DNA of 24,799 nucleotides from Lachnospiraceae bacterium (GTDB lineage: Bacteria; Bacillota; Clostridia; Lachnospirales; Lachnospiraceae). Position numbers and translations under genes: made by a program. The notes beneath the pieces were generated by a model. The model ran no database searches. It was given only the letters and a program-made list of their open reading frames with translations, and had not been told where the DNA came from. Shown here one piece after another: positions 6,679-14,547 of the stretch; position 1 is the first letter of the stretch, and each line of letters begins with the position of its first letter. The stretch is taken from contig CAAGQC010000082.1 in NCBI GenBank assembly GCA_900771995.1, positions 1 through 24,799 on the forward strand. Reading direction: 5' to 3'.

Positions 6679-7701
6679 CTACTTTGTGGCAGGGCTTTCC
6701 AGTACCACCGCATGGGCGATCCCCGGCACGCTTTTGCCTTCGTTGAAGCTGGTCTTGCTGAGCAGGGCGCCGGTGGGGAGGAAGAGGACTTTTTTCCACT
6801 CGCCGGATTCTAACTTCGGCAGAACGTAGGCCGCCAGGGTCACGGCGCTGCAGCCGCAGCCGCTGCCGCCGGCGTGAGTGTCTTGGGCACCCGCATCGAA
6901 GATCTCGATGCCGCAGTCCATGTGTCTGCCGGAGATATCGATCTCCCGCTCCCGCAAGAGGTCGATCAGCACGGTCTGTCCCACGCTACCCAGATCCCCG
7001 GTGATGATCCGGTCATATTCTTCCGGGGTCACATGAAATTCTTCCATGTGGCGGGCAATGGTATCTGCGGCCGCCGGGGCCATGCAGGCCCCCATGTTCA
7101 TGGAATCTTTTAAACCATAGTCCACGATCCTTCCGGGGGTCATGCCCGTGATGTGGGCTCTGCATTTTTGATTTAACCCCAGTGCAAAGGCACCGCTTCC
7201 CGTCACCGTCCAGCTGGCGGACAGCGGTCTCTGGTTCCCATAGTCCAGTGGAAAACGAAACTCTTTCTCCGCACTGGCGAAATGGCTGGAAGTCACACAG
7301 ACCACATGCTCCGCATAGCCGCCCGCCACAGTCATGGCTCCCAGGGTCAGGGATTCCCCGCAGGTGGAGCAGGCGCCGTAGACCCCGAACAGCGGAATGC
7401 TGTAAGCCGAAATGCCAAAGGAAGTGGCGATGCACTGCCCCAGCAGATCCCCGGCGAACAGATACGACACATCCTCCGCTTTCCATCCCGCCTTTTCCAT
7501 GGCCATGTAGACCGCATCTTTCTGAAGGTTGCTCTCCGCTTCCTCCCAAGTCTTGCAGCCGAAGAGATCATCCTCTCCCACCATGTCAAACAGGGTCCCC
7601 AGCGGCCCCTCACCTTCTTTTTTTCCCACGATACTGGCACCGGCGATGACGCACACCGGCTGTGCCAGACGGATACTGTTTCTTCCCACTCTCTGATTCA
7701 T
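6679..7701 (-). CDS. spoVAD: Stage V sporulation protein AD (SpoVAD)
   Basis: Encodes 340 aa, close to the Bacillus protein (about 338 aa). SpoVAD has a thiolase-like fold and is the dipicolinic-acid-binding subunit on the SpoVA channel in the spore inner membrane. Visible family features are PVCVIAGASIVGKKEGEGPLG near the start, the segment GDLLGQCIATSFG, GVYGACSTCGESL around the thiolase-type cysteine position, GDLGSVGQ, and the C-terminal GSGCGCSAV and LPTGALLSKTSFNEG. The start ATG 7701 has AAGGAG 6 nt upstream; an ATG at 7716 is in frame but less well placed. It stands alone: spoVAE is 2.6 kb downstream behind four other genes, and spoVAC is not in the window. I could not identify a clear sigma-G promoter in the 100-bp upstream gap. 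Confidence 0.93.
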   Translation of the reverse strand: MNQRVGRNSIRLAQPVCVIAGASIVGKKEGEGPLGTLFDMVGEDDLFGCKTWEEAESNLQKDAVYMAMEKAGWKAEDVSYLFAGDLLGQCIATSFGISAYSIPLFGVYGACSTCGESLTLGAMTVAGGYAEHVVCVTSSHFASAEKEFRFPLDYGNQRPLSASWTVTGSGAFALGLNQKCRAHITGMTPGRIVDYGLKDSMNMGACMAPAAADTIARHMEEFHVTPEEYDRIITGDLGSVGQTVLIDLLREREIDISGRHMDCGIEIFDAGAQDTHAGGSGCGCSAVTLAAYVLPKLESGEWKKVLFLPTGALLSKTSFNEGKSVPGIAHAVVLESPATK

Positions 7702-7765
7702 AATTTCTCCTTCCATGCGATAACACTATGACATTGCAATCTTTTTGTCAGTGTTCCCGCATTCT

Positions 7766-7794
7766 GAAAAAATTATCAGCCCTGTGCGGTCTGA
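7766..7794 (-). terminator. Probable terminator of the MocR-type gene
   Basis: TCAG (7776-7779) pairs with CTGA (7791-7794), and an inner CC/GG pair closes a GCACA loop with one mismatch. On the minus strand TAATTTTTT follows. The stem is short, but the position just after the stop at 7802 and the T-run fit termination. Confidence 0.5.
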
Positions 7795-7801
7795 ACTATA
7801 A

Positions 7802-9193
7802 TTATAAAAAAATCTCCTCCAGCGCCCCGATCACCTTCTGCAGTACGTCATCCTCCATATCAGAATAGTGAATGACCAAAATCCCCCGATATTTCTGTGC
7901 ATCTGCAAAACAGTACTCTGACAGGCATTTCACCAGGATCCCCCTCTGTCTGGCCGCCCATTTGATCTCCACGTCGCTTAGATTCGTCCGCACATGCAGC
8001 AGAAAATGGGTTCCGGCATCATCCTGATAGATCTGGCTGATTCGGCTTAAGGGCGACTCCCGGAACATACGGCAGATCCGCTCCCGCTGTCCCCGGTAGT
8101 CATTCAACAGCCTTCGGATGTGGCGCTCAAAATACCCTTTTTCCAGAAAGGCCGCCATGGCATACTGTTCAAACCCGGATACCGTACAGGAATAGAAATT
8201 CATGGTGGAAATATAGCGTTCCATCAGCTTTTCCGGCAACACCATATACCCGATGCGCAAGGAGGGCACCATGGTCTTGGAAAAAGTATTGATATAGATG
8301 ACTCTGTGGTTGCGGTCCATGGACTGCATGGAAGGAATGGGCTTTCCCACCATGCGGAACTCGCAGTCGAAATCATCCTCCACGATATAGCGCTCCGGTT
8401 CCTCCGCCGCCCAGCTTAACAGTTCCTGCCGCCTGCCCACCGGCATGACCAGTCCAATGGGAAAATGATGCTCCGGTGACACATGGGCTACCGTAATCCC
8501 CTTCTGATCCAGCTGCTCCACCTTCATTCCCTGTCCGTCGATATCCACGTAATCCCAGGCGGCACCGCCCACTTCGTACAATTTTGTGATCTTACGGTAG
8601 CCCGGATTCTCCACACCGAACTTTGCATTTTTGCCTAACAGCTGCAGCAATCGGCTGTAGAGATATTCCGTTCCCGCTCCCACAATAATATGATCCGGTG
8701 ACACCTGCATGCCGCGGTACCGGTACAGATGCTCCGCGATGGCCACCCGCAGCTTTTCCACACCATTAAAGGGAACCGTCTTAAGCAGCGACGTATCGTA
8801 ATCCGTCAGCGTCTGGCGCATGATTTTTGCCCAGGTGGCAAAAGGAAACTTATCATATTGAATATTATTGGCTGTCAGATCCGCCAGATATTCTTCCTCC
8901 CGAAAACGGGTCACAAAGGCGGCATAGGCCGGAGCGGAAGCACTCTTCACTTCCAGCTTATTGACGAAATACCCTCTCTTTTCCTCCGACCGGATATAGC
9001 CCTCCAGCAGCAGCTGCTCGTAAGTATTCTCCACGGTCTTGACACTGACCTGTAAGTGCTCGGCAAAGGCCCGCTTCGAGGGCAGCTTCTCCCCCGCCGC
9101 CAGACGGCCGCTCAAAATATCCGCTTTCATTGCTTCATATAAGTATTCATACATGTTTTTTCTGCCACGGGCAGTCAGATCATAGGTAAGCAT
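7802..9193 (-). CDS. MocR/PdxR-type transcriptional regulator (GntR HTH plus aminotransferase-like domain)
   Basis: Encodes 463 aa, typical for MocR proteins. A GntR winged helix-turn-helix occupies about residues 13-80 (GEKLPSKRAFAEHLQVSVKTVENTYEQL then GYIRSEEKRGYFV). It is followed by a fold-type I aminotransferase-like domain containing GAGTEYLYSRL, the EDDFDCEF segment and the PLP lysine K306 in NTFSKTMVPSLRIGY. Because the lysine is present, PLP binding is likely. Such regulators sense PLP, an amino acid or an amine and usually control a divergent neighbour. Here the neighbour is the dehydrogenase/NTF2-like operon starting 118 bp away, not pdx genes, so a PdxR role is not supported. GAGG lies 7 nt before ATG 9193. 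Confidence 0.9.
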   Translation of the reverse strand: MLTYDLTARGRKNMYEYLYEAMKADILSGRLAAGEKLPSKRAFAEHLQVSVKTVENTYEQLLLEGYIRSEEKRGYFVNKLEVKSASAPAYAAFVTRFREEEYLADLTANNIQYDKFPFATWAKIMRQTLTDYDTSLLKTVPFNGVEKLRVAIAEHLYRYRGMQVSPDHIIVGAGTEYLYSRLLQLLGKNAKFGVENPGYRKITKLYEVGGAAWDYVDIDGQGMKVEQLDQKGITVAHVSPEHHFPIGLVMPVGRRQELLSWAAEEPERYIVEDDFDCEFRMVGKPIPSMQSMDRNHRVIYINTFSKTMVPSLRIGYMVLPEKLMERYISTMNFYSCTVSGFEQYAMAAFLEKGYFERHIRRLLNDYRGQRERICRMFRESPLSRISQIYQDDAGTHFLLHVRTNLSDVEIKWAARQRGILVKCLSEYCFADAQKYRGILVIHYSDMEDDVLQKVIGALEEIFL

Positions 9194-9224
9194 CTGGTAT
9201 CCTCATTTTTTCTTGTTTTGGTTA

Positions 9225-9252
9225 TTTAAAAGACATCAGTTTTTATTATAAT
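9225..9252 (+). promoter_or_regulatory. Candidate promoter of the dehydrogenase operon
   Basis: TATAAT (9247-9252) is a perfect -10. The best -35, TTTAAA (9225-9230), is weak and 16 bp away, which would suit a promoter needing activation, for example by the divergent MocR protein. The leader would be about 50 nt. Confidence 0.4.
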
Positions 9253-9310
9253 GAACTCATACAGCAAATGCAATACAAAACAAAGCAACGAAAACAAGGA
9301 GGATTACACC

Positions 9311-10099
9311 ATGGGCGTATATGCAATCACCGGCGCATCCAGCGGAATCGGCGCCAAGACAAAAGAACTGTTACTTCAAAAAGGACACGAAGTCATCAAT
9401 ATTGATCTGAAAGACGGCGACATCTGCGTGAACCTGGCTACGCCGGAAGGAAGACAGGCCGCTGTAGACAAGCTGCACGAGCTGCATCCCGAAGGTCTGG
9501 ACGGCATGATCTGTAATGCCGGTGTCTCCGGTGCCTGCGGCAATCTGGAACTGATCATTTCCCTGAACTATTTCGGAACCGTAGCCATCGCCAACGGCGT
9601 CTATGATCTCCTTAAGAAAAAACACGGCAGCTGCGTAGTCACCGTATCCAATACCATTTCCCAAGGTGCCGGACGTAAGGATGTCGTAGATCTGCTGAAC
9701 AATATCGGCGACGAGAAGAGAGTATTAAGCCTGGTATCCTCCATGGATTCCACCAGCCTCTCCGTAGGCAACAGCCTCTATGTATCCACCAAATATGCAC
9801 TGGCCAGATGGGTCCGCAGAGTCTCCGCTACCTGGGCAGCCAACGGTGTCCGCATCAATGCGGTAGCTCCCGGCAACGTACATACTGCCATGACCGCTAC
9901 CATGAGCACCACCGCAAAAATGGCACTGAATGCTCTTCCCATTCCTACCAAATACGGTCAGGAATGTCTGATGGCTCCCGAAGAGATCGCTGAGGTCATG
10001 GTATTCCTGGCATCCGATTCCGCCAGAGGTGTCAACGGCAACATCATGTTCGTAGACGGCGGTACTGACGCACTGTTAAATTCTGAAAAGGTATATTAA
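9311..10099 (+). CDS. Short-chain dehydrogenase/reductase resembling 3-alpha-hydroxysteroid dehydrogenase/carbonyl reductase
   Basis: Encodes 262 aa. Classical SDR features: TGASSGIG cofactor loop (7-14), D32 at the end of the second strand (predicting NAD(H) preference), CNAG (68-71), candidate catalytic S113, Y157-x3-K161 (YVSTK), and PG at 187-188 in VAPGNV. The layout (very short N-terminus; RQAAVDKL after the second strand; an insertion between strand 5 and the YxxxK helix; C-terminal VDGGTDALL) resembles, from memory, the Comamonas 3-alpha-hydroxysteroid dehydrogenase/carbonyl reductase. The substrate is not determined; a hydroxysteroid/bile acid or another secondary alcohol is inference. 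ATG 9311 has AAGGAGG 8 nt upstream; an in-frame ATG at 9251 lacks one. The NTF2-like gene follows 13 bp after the stop. Confidence 0.88.
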   Translation: MGVYAITGASSGIGAKTKELLLQKGHEVINIDLKDGDICVNLATPEGRQAAVDKLHELHPEGLDGMICNAGVSGACGNLELIISLNYFGTVAIANGVYDLLKKKHGSCVVTVSNTISQGAGRKDVVDLLNNIGDEKRVLSLVSSMDSTSLSVGNSLYVSTKYALARWVRRVSATWAANGVRINAVAPGNVHTAMTATMSTTAKMALNALPIPTKYGQECLMAPEEIAEVMVFLASDSARGVNGNIMFVDGGTDALLNSEKVY

Positions 10100-10112
10100 G
10101 GAGGAACACGCT

Positions 10113-10445
10113 ATGAGACCCATTGAAAAATATGTAGAAGCTATGGAAAATAAAGATTTTGCCGGACTTGCAGAGTTGTTCACTCCTGACGGCATTCTGT
10201 GTGACTATTGTACCACCTCCGCTTCCCAGCAGGAGTATCACATCTACGGAAAGGAAGCCATCAACATGTTCTTCCGTAACAAGTTCGGTTTCCGCCGCTA
10301 CTCCATTCTGGACGCCGAGGTCGTTAACGACGAACAGGCCGAGTTCATTGCCAACTTCGGCGGCTACAATATCATGGCCATCGCCACGGTTCGTGAGACC
10401 GACGCAAACGGTCTGATTAAAAGACTTACCGTTAGACCGAAATAA
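10113..10445 (+). CDS. NTF2-like (SnoaL/ketosteroid-isomerase-type fold) small protein
   Basis: Encodes 110 aa with the NTF2-like opening: an amphipathic helix (IEKYVEAMENKDFAGLAELFTPDG) followed by beta strands. Y7 and D31 are 24 residues apart, the same spacing as catalytic Y14 and D38 of the Comamonas ketosteroid isomerase, and the helix aligns without gaps from memory; the third isomerase residue, D99, appears to be threonine here. The family includes isomerases, dehydratases and non-catalytic binders. Co-transcription with the SDR (13-bp gap, AAGGAGG 8 nt before ATG) suggests it acts on the same substrate. A bidirectional terminator follows. Confidence 0.75.
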   Translation: MRPIEKYVEAMENKDFAGLAELFTPDGILCDYCTTSASQQEYHIYGKEAINMFFRNKFGFRRYSILDAEVVNDEQAEFIANFGGYNIMAIATVRETDANGLIKRLTVRPK

Positions 10446-10489
10446 ATCTGCCAATCCCTTATACTTTTCTCTAAATAGAACCTTACACC

Positions 10490-10522
10490 AAAGAAGCTGC
10501 ACCCTCAGGGTACAGCTTCTTT
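10490..10522. terminator. Bidirectional terminator between convergent genes
   Basis: AAAGAAGCTG (10490-10499) and CAGCTTCTTT (10513-10522) pair perfectly over 10 bp, and inner ACCC/GGGT closes a 3-nt loop across one mismatch. The stem's A-rich and T-rich arms supply a T-run on either strand. It lies between the NTF2-like gene and the convergent SH3-domain gene. Confidence 0.8.
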
Positions 10523-10537
10523 GCATGTTACTATAGC

Positions 10538-11686
10538 TTATTCCGGAGCGCTGCCGGAGATCACGTAATTGGTCACGGCATACAGGATCTCACCGTTGTA
10601 CTCCACTCTGGACCAGCCGGAGGTTTCACTGTAGCCGGTACGATGCAGACTGGTTCCGTTGCGCACCTGGGTCCGCACGGTACTGTCTCCTTCACTGGTG
10701 CTGGGTTCCGTCCGCAGATTGATCAGCTCCTTGGGGGTAATGTAATCATCACAATCCGTGAAAACGATCACTCTGCCGTCCTGGGTGCTGACACGGTTGG
10801 GATATGTGGGCTTCTCCGGTGTCTTATAGGTAAGGTCCGTGGTCAGGTATGCCGATACCGCATAGACGATCTGTCCGTTGTATTCCAGTCTGGACCAGCC
10901 GGTGGAGTCATTCCTTCCGGTGCGGACCAGCGTCTCTCCGTTTTTCAGCTGTCCCACCACATTCCCCTCATCTCCGGTATAGGGCATACTGCGAAGGTTA
11001 CTCACGTCCTTGGCGGTAACGGTCTCGTTCACATCGCCAAAGGTCATGGAATTTCCCTCCGCGAGGGCATCCCCAGCATTACCGGTGTCCGGAAGTTCTG
11101 TCGCTGCCGGTGTCTCTGTCGGCTGTGCTTCCGGCGTCGCCTGAGGTGTCGCCTGCGGCACCTCTGTCACTACTGCTGCCGGCTCCGGAGTAACCGTCTC
11201 AGAAGCCGGTGTGTTTTCCGGTTCTGCCACCGCCGCCGTTTCCTCCGGTATCATCCCAGTCTCCGCAGAAGCCTGTTCTGACCTCTGCGCTTCCGTGGTC
11301 ACCGCCGCTATTTCGTCCGCTCCATCCTTTCCCGTATCTGCATTGTGATGGCTCAGTTTCCACAGCGGAATGCAGATCAGGATCGCCAGAACCATCATGC
11401 CCGCAAAAGCCGGGATCATCCATGGCCGGAACCGGAAGACAATCCCGTCACCTTCATCGAAGTCATCCGGATCATCCTCTTCCGGGTACTCCCCGTAGTC
11501 CTCATCCTCCGTAAAGTCCTCCGCTTCCACAGTATACGGATTCTCTGTATCACAGGCCGTTTCCCACACAGCATCATCACGTCGTCCCGTCTGCTCGGAA
11601 TCTACCTCTGTATCCGCAAGTTCTTCATAATCAAAATTATATTCTTCCGGTTCCCTTTTCCGGTCTCTGACATCCTTTTCTTCCAT
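10538..11686 (-). CDS. Single-pass membrane protein with two extracellular SH3b domains
   Basis: Encodes 382 aa. A very acidic cytoplasmic segment (1-85, rich in Glu/Asp/Tyr) precedes one membrane helix (about 89-109, PWMIPAFAGMMVLAILICIPLW). A Pro/Thr/Glu-rich linker (about 130-215, with ATPQATPEAQPTE-type repeats) leads to two bacterial SH3 domains (about 219-282 and 312-376), each with the same pattern: NLR, a GQLKNGETL- or TQVRNGTSL-like turn, and TGWSRLEYNG or SGWSRVEYNG. Bacterial SH3 domains commonly bind cell-wall peptides or glycans, so a wall-sensing or wall-anchoring role is inferred. Start ATG 11686 has AAGGAG 8 nt upstream; ATGs at 11707 and 11746 are in frame but lack good sites. 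Divergent from the DUF6056-like gene. Confidence 0.85.
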   Translation of the reverse strand: MEEKDVRDRKREPEEYNFDYEELADTEVDSEQTGRRDDAVWETACDTENPYTVEAEDFTEDEDYGEYPEEDDPDDFDEGDGIVFRFRPWMIPAFAGMMVLAILICIPLWKLSHHNADTGKDGADEIAAVTTEAQRSEQASAETGMIPEETAAVAEPENTPASETVTPEPAAVVTEVPQATPQATPEAQPTETPAATELPDTGNAGDALAEGNSMTFGDVNETVTAKDVSNLRSMPYTGDEGNVVGQLKNGETLVRTGRNDSTGWSRLEYNGQIVYAVSAYLTTDLTYKTPEKPTYPNRVSTQDGRVIVFTDCDDYITPKELINLRTEPSTSEGDSTVRTQVRNGTSLHRTGYSETSGWSRVEYNGEILYAVTNYVISGSAPE

Positions 11687-11717
11687 GGCATACTCTCCTT
11701 CCGCCATCTTTAAGCTT

Positions 11718-11746
11718 ATTATATACTTCCCTCTTTTGCAAAACAA
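11718..11746 (-). promoter_or_regulatory. Promoter of the SH3b membrane protein gene
   Basis: On the minus strand, perfect -10 TATAAT (11723-11718) and -35 TTGTTT (11746-11741) are 17 bp apart. The start of transcription would be near 11711, about 25 nt before ATG 11686. Confidence 0.6.
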
Positions 11747-11771
11747 GTCCCTTTCCCTGTCTTTGCAGGTA

Positions 11772-11780
11772 TGCTATACT
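11772..11780 (+). promoter_or_regulatory. Extended -10 promoter of the DUF6056-like gene
   Basis: TGCTATACT is an extended -10 (TGn plus TATACT, 5 of 6). The sequence 17 bp upstream (TTTCCC) is a poor -35, as extended -10 promoters allow. The start would be near 11787, about 36 nt before the ATG. Confidence 0.5.
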
Positions 11781-11822
11781 GACTGTAGCATTACAAAAAT
11801 CCTCTCAGGAGTTATGTCCTCT

Positions 11823-13283
11823 ATGAAAAATAAATTTGCCAAATGGAAACCTTATATTTTCCTTGCGATCCTGCTCGCCAGCCTGATCCCTCTGGTATGG
11901 CTGGGGCGCTACAATTATCCCACCGGGGATGATTATTATTACGGTACGGAAGCCCATCTGGTCTGGCAGCAGACCGGCAGCATCCCACAGGCCGTCTCCG
12001 CCGCCTGTGCCGGTGTCGCCAAAAGCTATCAGATCTGGCAGGGAACCTATTCGGCGCTGTTTCTGATGTATCTGGCGCCCAATGCTTTTTCCAATACCGC
12101 CTATCATCTGGTGACTTTCGTGATCCTTCTTTTATTATGCGGCAGTATTTTCTATCTGCTGCGTCCCCTGGTCTGCCGTTTTCTACCGGGAACCGACGGC
12201 GACTGGATCACGATATCCTCGGTTTTAAGCTTCCTGTGTGTCCAGACCGTGGTCTTTCAGAGCGACAGCTTCTACTGGTATAACGGTTCCATGTATTACA
12301 CCGGTTTCTTTGCCGTGACTCTGTTCTTCCTCGGCACATTGCTTCGCTATCTTTCCAATGGGAAAAAGATACTGCTGCTTCCGCTGCTTCTGTTTGCAGT
12401 CTTCTTAGGCGGCGGCAATTACGTGTCCCTTCTACCCTGCATGCTGCTTATGGTAACCGTAACCTTCCTGTTACTGTTGCGGAAAAATAAAAAGGCCTAT
12501 CTCTGCGGCATCACCTCCGCTGTTCTCCTGTTATCCTTCGCCGTCAGCGCCATGGCTCCCGGTAATCAGGTAAGACAGGACGGCATGTGGAAGATTCCCG
12601 CCTGGAAAGCCATTGCCAAATGCCTGTTGCAGGGGATCCGCTATACTTTTGCCTGGACCAGACTGTGGTGGTTCCTCGCCGCTCTGCTTCTGCTGCCAGT
12701 CTTTTTACGGATCCTGCAGAAGAAAAACGGTGAGTTTTTCTCCCACCCTATTCTGTTTACCGGATATTCCTATGGGCTGTTCTGTTCCATGTCCTGTCCC
12801 CTGTTCTACACCATGAACTCCACCGGACCAGGCCGGGCGGTAGCCATCGTCTACTATACGTTTCTGTTAATCAGCTTCGCCGTGTTCTTCTACTGGCTCG
12901 GCTTTGTCATACGGAGGCTGCAGATGAGACAGAATGCTTCAGAGAAAAAAGCGGTCTTCGGCAATTTGAAAATTGCCCGTTATGCCGCCATGGCGATCCT
13001 GCTGCTGGGGCTTCTCTTCACGGGACTGTGGCAGGAGACTTCCGCCGTGAAAGCGATCCGGGTGCTGGCAAACGGAGAAGCCGCTGCCTACGCTGCGGAA
13101 TATGAAGAACGTCTGCTTCTGTTAAATGATCCGGAAGTTACAGACGTGGTACTGACCCCTTTTACCCATCAGCCTGCGATGATCTATACCGGCGATCTTC
13201 CCGGAGATCCCGAGGATCCCACCAGCCAAAAGACCGCCCAGTATTTCGGGAAAAATTCTCTCTATGTCGATTACAGCAGATAA
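11823..13283 (+). CDS. Polytopic membrane protein, DUF6056-like (glycosyltransferase-type fold suspected)
   Basis: Encodes 487 aa with roughly ten hydrophobic helices and a soluble C-terminal tail of about 60 residues. After the first helix comes GRYNYPTGDDYYYG. An acidic pair in the first extracytoplasmic loop is typical of GT-C-type membrane glycosyltransferases and of DUF6056 proteins, which I recall having this P-x-DDY motif. Later loops hold SFYWYNGSMYYTG and LGGGNYVS, also reminiscent of that family. A role in transferring sugars to cell-surface polymer is inferred only. AGGAG is 2 nt before ATG 11814 and 11 nt before ATG 11823; the latter is preferred, and the long in-frame extension to 11685 overlaps the promoter. 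It ends before a bidirectional terminator. Confidence 0.75.
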   Translation: MKNKFAKWKPYIFLAILLASLIPLVWLGRYNYPTGDDYYYGTEAHLVWQQTGSIPQAVSAACAGVAKSYQIWQGTYSALFLMYLAPNAFSNTAYHLVTFVILLLLCGSIFYLLRPLVCRFLPGTDGDWITISSVLSFLCVQTVVFQSDSFYWYNGSMYYTGFFAVTLFFLGTLLRYLSNGKKILLLPLLLFAVFLGGGNYVSLLPCMLLMVTVTFLLLLRKNKKAYLCGITSAVLLLSFAVSAMAPGNQVRQDGMWKIPAWKAIAKCLLQGIRYTFAWTRLWWFLAALLLLPVFLRILQKKNGEFFSHPILFTGYSYGLFCSMSCPLFYTMNSTGPGRAVAIVYYTFLLISFAVFFYWLGFVIRRLQMRQNASEKKAVFGNLKIARYAAMAILLLGLLFTGLWQETSAVKAIRVLANGEAAAYAAEYEERLLLLNDPEVTDVVLTPFTHQPAMIYTGDLPGDPEDPTSQKTAQYFGKNSLYVDYSR

Positions 13284-13302
13284 TATTCCAATACGATCTT
13301 AT

Positions 13303-13346
13303 TCAAAAAGGACGCTCCCCGGCTTCCCGGAAAGCGTCCTTCTTCT
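13303..13346. terminator. Bidirectional terminator between the DUF6056-like gene and trpS
   Basis: AAGGACGCT (13308-13316) pairs perfectly with AGCGTCCTT (13333-13341), with a GC-rich interior (CCCCGG and CCGG). On the plus strand TTCTTCTT follows; on the minus strand CTTTTTG follows. It lies between the stop at 13283 and the convergent trpS stop at 13366. Confidence 0.85.
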
Positions 13347-13365
13347 TATCTCATAGTATTCTTAT

Positions 13366-14454
13366 TTATTGTCCCTCGTACTTCTCACTCTGCATACGGA
13401 TCAGTTCTGCATCATCGAAGTAGTTGATACGCATGGCGCTCTTTACCTCAGACAGTGTCTGGGCTGCCACTTCACGGGCTTCATCGCTGCCCTTCTTCAG
13501 GATCTCATAGACTGCGGGAATATCCTTCTCCAGTTCTTTTCTGCGGTTACGGATGGGCTCCAGGGTCTCCTGCATGACGTTGTTCAGGAACTTCTTCACC
13601 TTCACGTCGCCCAGACCGCCTCTGGTATAATGAGCCTTCAATTCATCCAGATTTGCGTAATCCGGCAGATATCTCTCGAAATGCTCCGGCTGACAGAAGG
13701 CATCCAGATAAGTGAATACGGTGTTGCCCTCCAGATGTCCGGGATCGCTGACCAGCAGATGCTCGGGGTCGGTGTACATGCTCATGATCTTGGTGCGTAC
13801 ATCGTCTGCGCTGTCTGCCAGATAGATGCAGTTGCCCAGGGATTTACTCATTTTCGCCTTGCCGTCGATGCCGGGCAGTCGCTGACAGGCCTCGTTCTCC
13901 GGCAGCAGTGCCTTGGGTTCTACCAGTACCGGTGCATATACGGTGTTGAATTTGTGTACGATCTCTCTGGTCTGCTCGATCATGGGCAGCTGGTCGCCGC
14001 CTACGGGAACCGTGGTCGCCTTGAAAGCGGTGATATCGGAAGCCTGGCTGATGGGATAAGTGAAAAATCCCACAGGGATGCTGGCTTCAAAGTTACGCAT
14101 CTGGATCTCGCTCTTAACGGTCGGATTTCTCTGCAGTCTCGCTACAGTTACCAGATCCATGTAATAGAAGGTCAGCTCGCACAGTTCAGAGATCTGAGAC
14201 TGGATGAAGATCGTCGCCTTGCTGGGATCCAGTCCGCAGGACATGTAGTCCAGTGCCACTTCGATAATGTTCTGGCGCACCTTCTCGGGATTCTCGATAT
14301 TGTCCGTCAATGCCTGCGCATCTGCGATCATGATAAAAGTCTTCTTATATTCACCGGAATTTTGTAACTCCACACGTCTTCTCAGGGAGCCTACATAATG
14401 TCCCACATGTAATCTTCCGGTGGGTCTGTCACCTGTCAAAATAATCTTGTCCAT
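13366..14454 (-). CDS. trpS: Tryptophan--tRNA ligase
   Basis: Encodes 362 aa, a class I aminoacyl-tRNA synthetase that charges tRNA-Trp using ATP. The HIGH-type motif is H16-V-G-H19 in RPTGRLHVGHYVGSL, and KMSKS is at residues 201-205 (KAKMSKSLGN). FFTYPISQASDI and VPVGGDQLPMIEQTREI are the tryptophan-binding segments of the family, and the C-terminal anticodon-binding region is complete. AGAGG lies about 5 nt before ATG 14454. The 93-bp gap to coaBC holds a promoter but is too short for a T-box leader, and none is seen, so Trp-dependent antitermination is not supported. It reads in the same direction as coaBC and may receive read-through. Confidence 0.97.
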   Translation of the reverse strand: MDKIILTGDRPTGRLHVGHYVGSLRRRVELQNSGEYKKTFIMIADAQALTDNIENPEKVRQNIIEVALDYMSCGLDPSKATIFIQSQISELCELTFYYMDLVTVARLQRNPTVKSEIQMRNFEASIPVGFFTYPISQASDITAFKATTVPVGGDQLPMIEQTREIVHKFNTVYAPVLVEPKALLPENEACQRLPGIDGKAKMSKSLGNCIYLADSADDVRTKIMSMYTDPEHLLVSDPGHLEGNTVFTYLDAFCQPEHFERYLPDYANLDELKAHYTRGGLGDVKVKKFLNNVMQETLEPIRNRRKELEKDIPAVYEILKKGSDEAREVAAQTLSEVKSAMRINYFDDAELIRMQSEKYEGQ

Positions 14455-14501
14455 TTCGTCCTCTCAATCCGCCGTCCACACGGCTATACATCATTGCTTC
14501 T

Positions 14502-14529
14502 ATCATACCATCTTTTTGTCCGGAAGCAA
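14502..14529 (-). promoter_or_regulatory. Promoter of trpS (extended -10)
   Basis: On the minus strand, TTGCTT (14529-14524) and TATGAT (14507-14502) are 16 bp apart with TGG before the -10, an extended -10 form. The leader of about 40 nt contains a small hairpin, GCCGT/ACGGC (14470-14483), just before the ribosome site. Confidence 0.55.
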
Positions 14530-14547
14530 ATGATTTTCTATTGCTTT

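Noticed and set aside
6515..6799. 94-codon minus frame overlapping the end of spoVAD
   Set aside because: It overlaps the conserved C-terminus of SpoVAD in another frame and has no ribosome site; only its tail lies in the intergenic gap.
7702..7801. Sigma-G promoter for spoVAD
   Set aside because: A GAATG and a CATAGTG are present, but they are 29 bp apart rather than about 18, so the match is not acceptable.
10538..11686. LPDTG at residues 199-203 of the SH3b protein as a sortase signal
   Set aside because: It lies in the middle of the chain before the SH3 domains, with no following membrane helix and basic tail; the protein is anchored by its N-terminal helix.
14455..14547. T-box or trp leader upstream of trpS
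   Set aside because: Only 93 bp, without a specifier stem, T-box sequence or terminator; just a promoter and a 5-bp hairpin.
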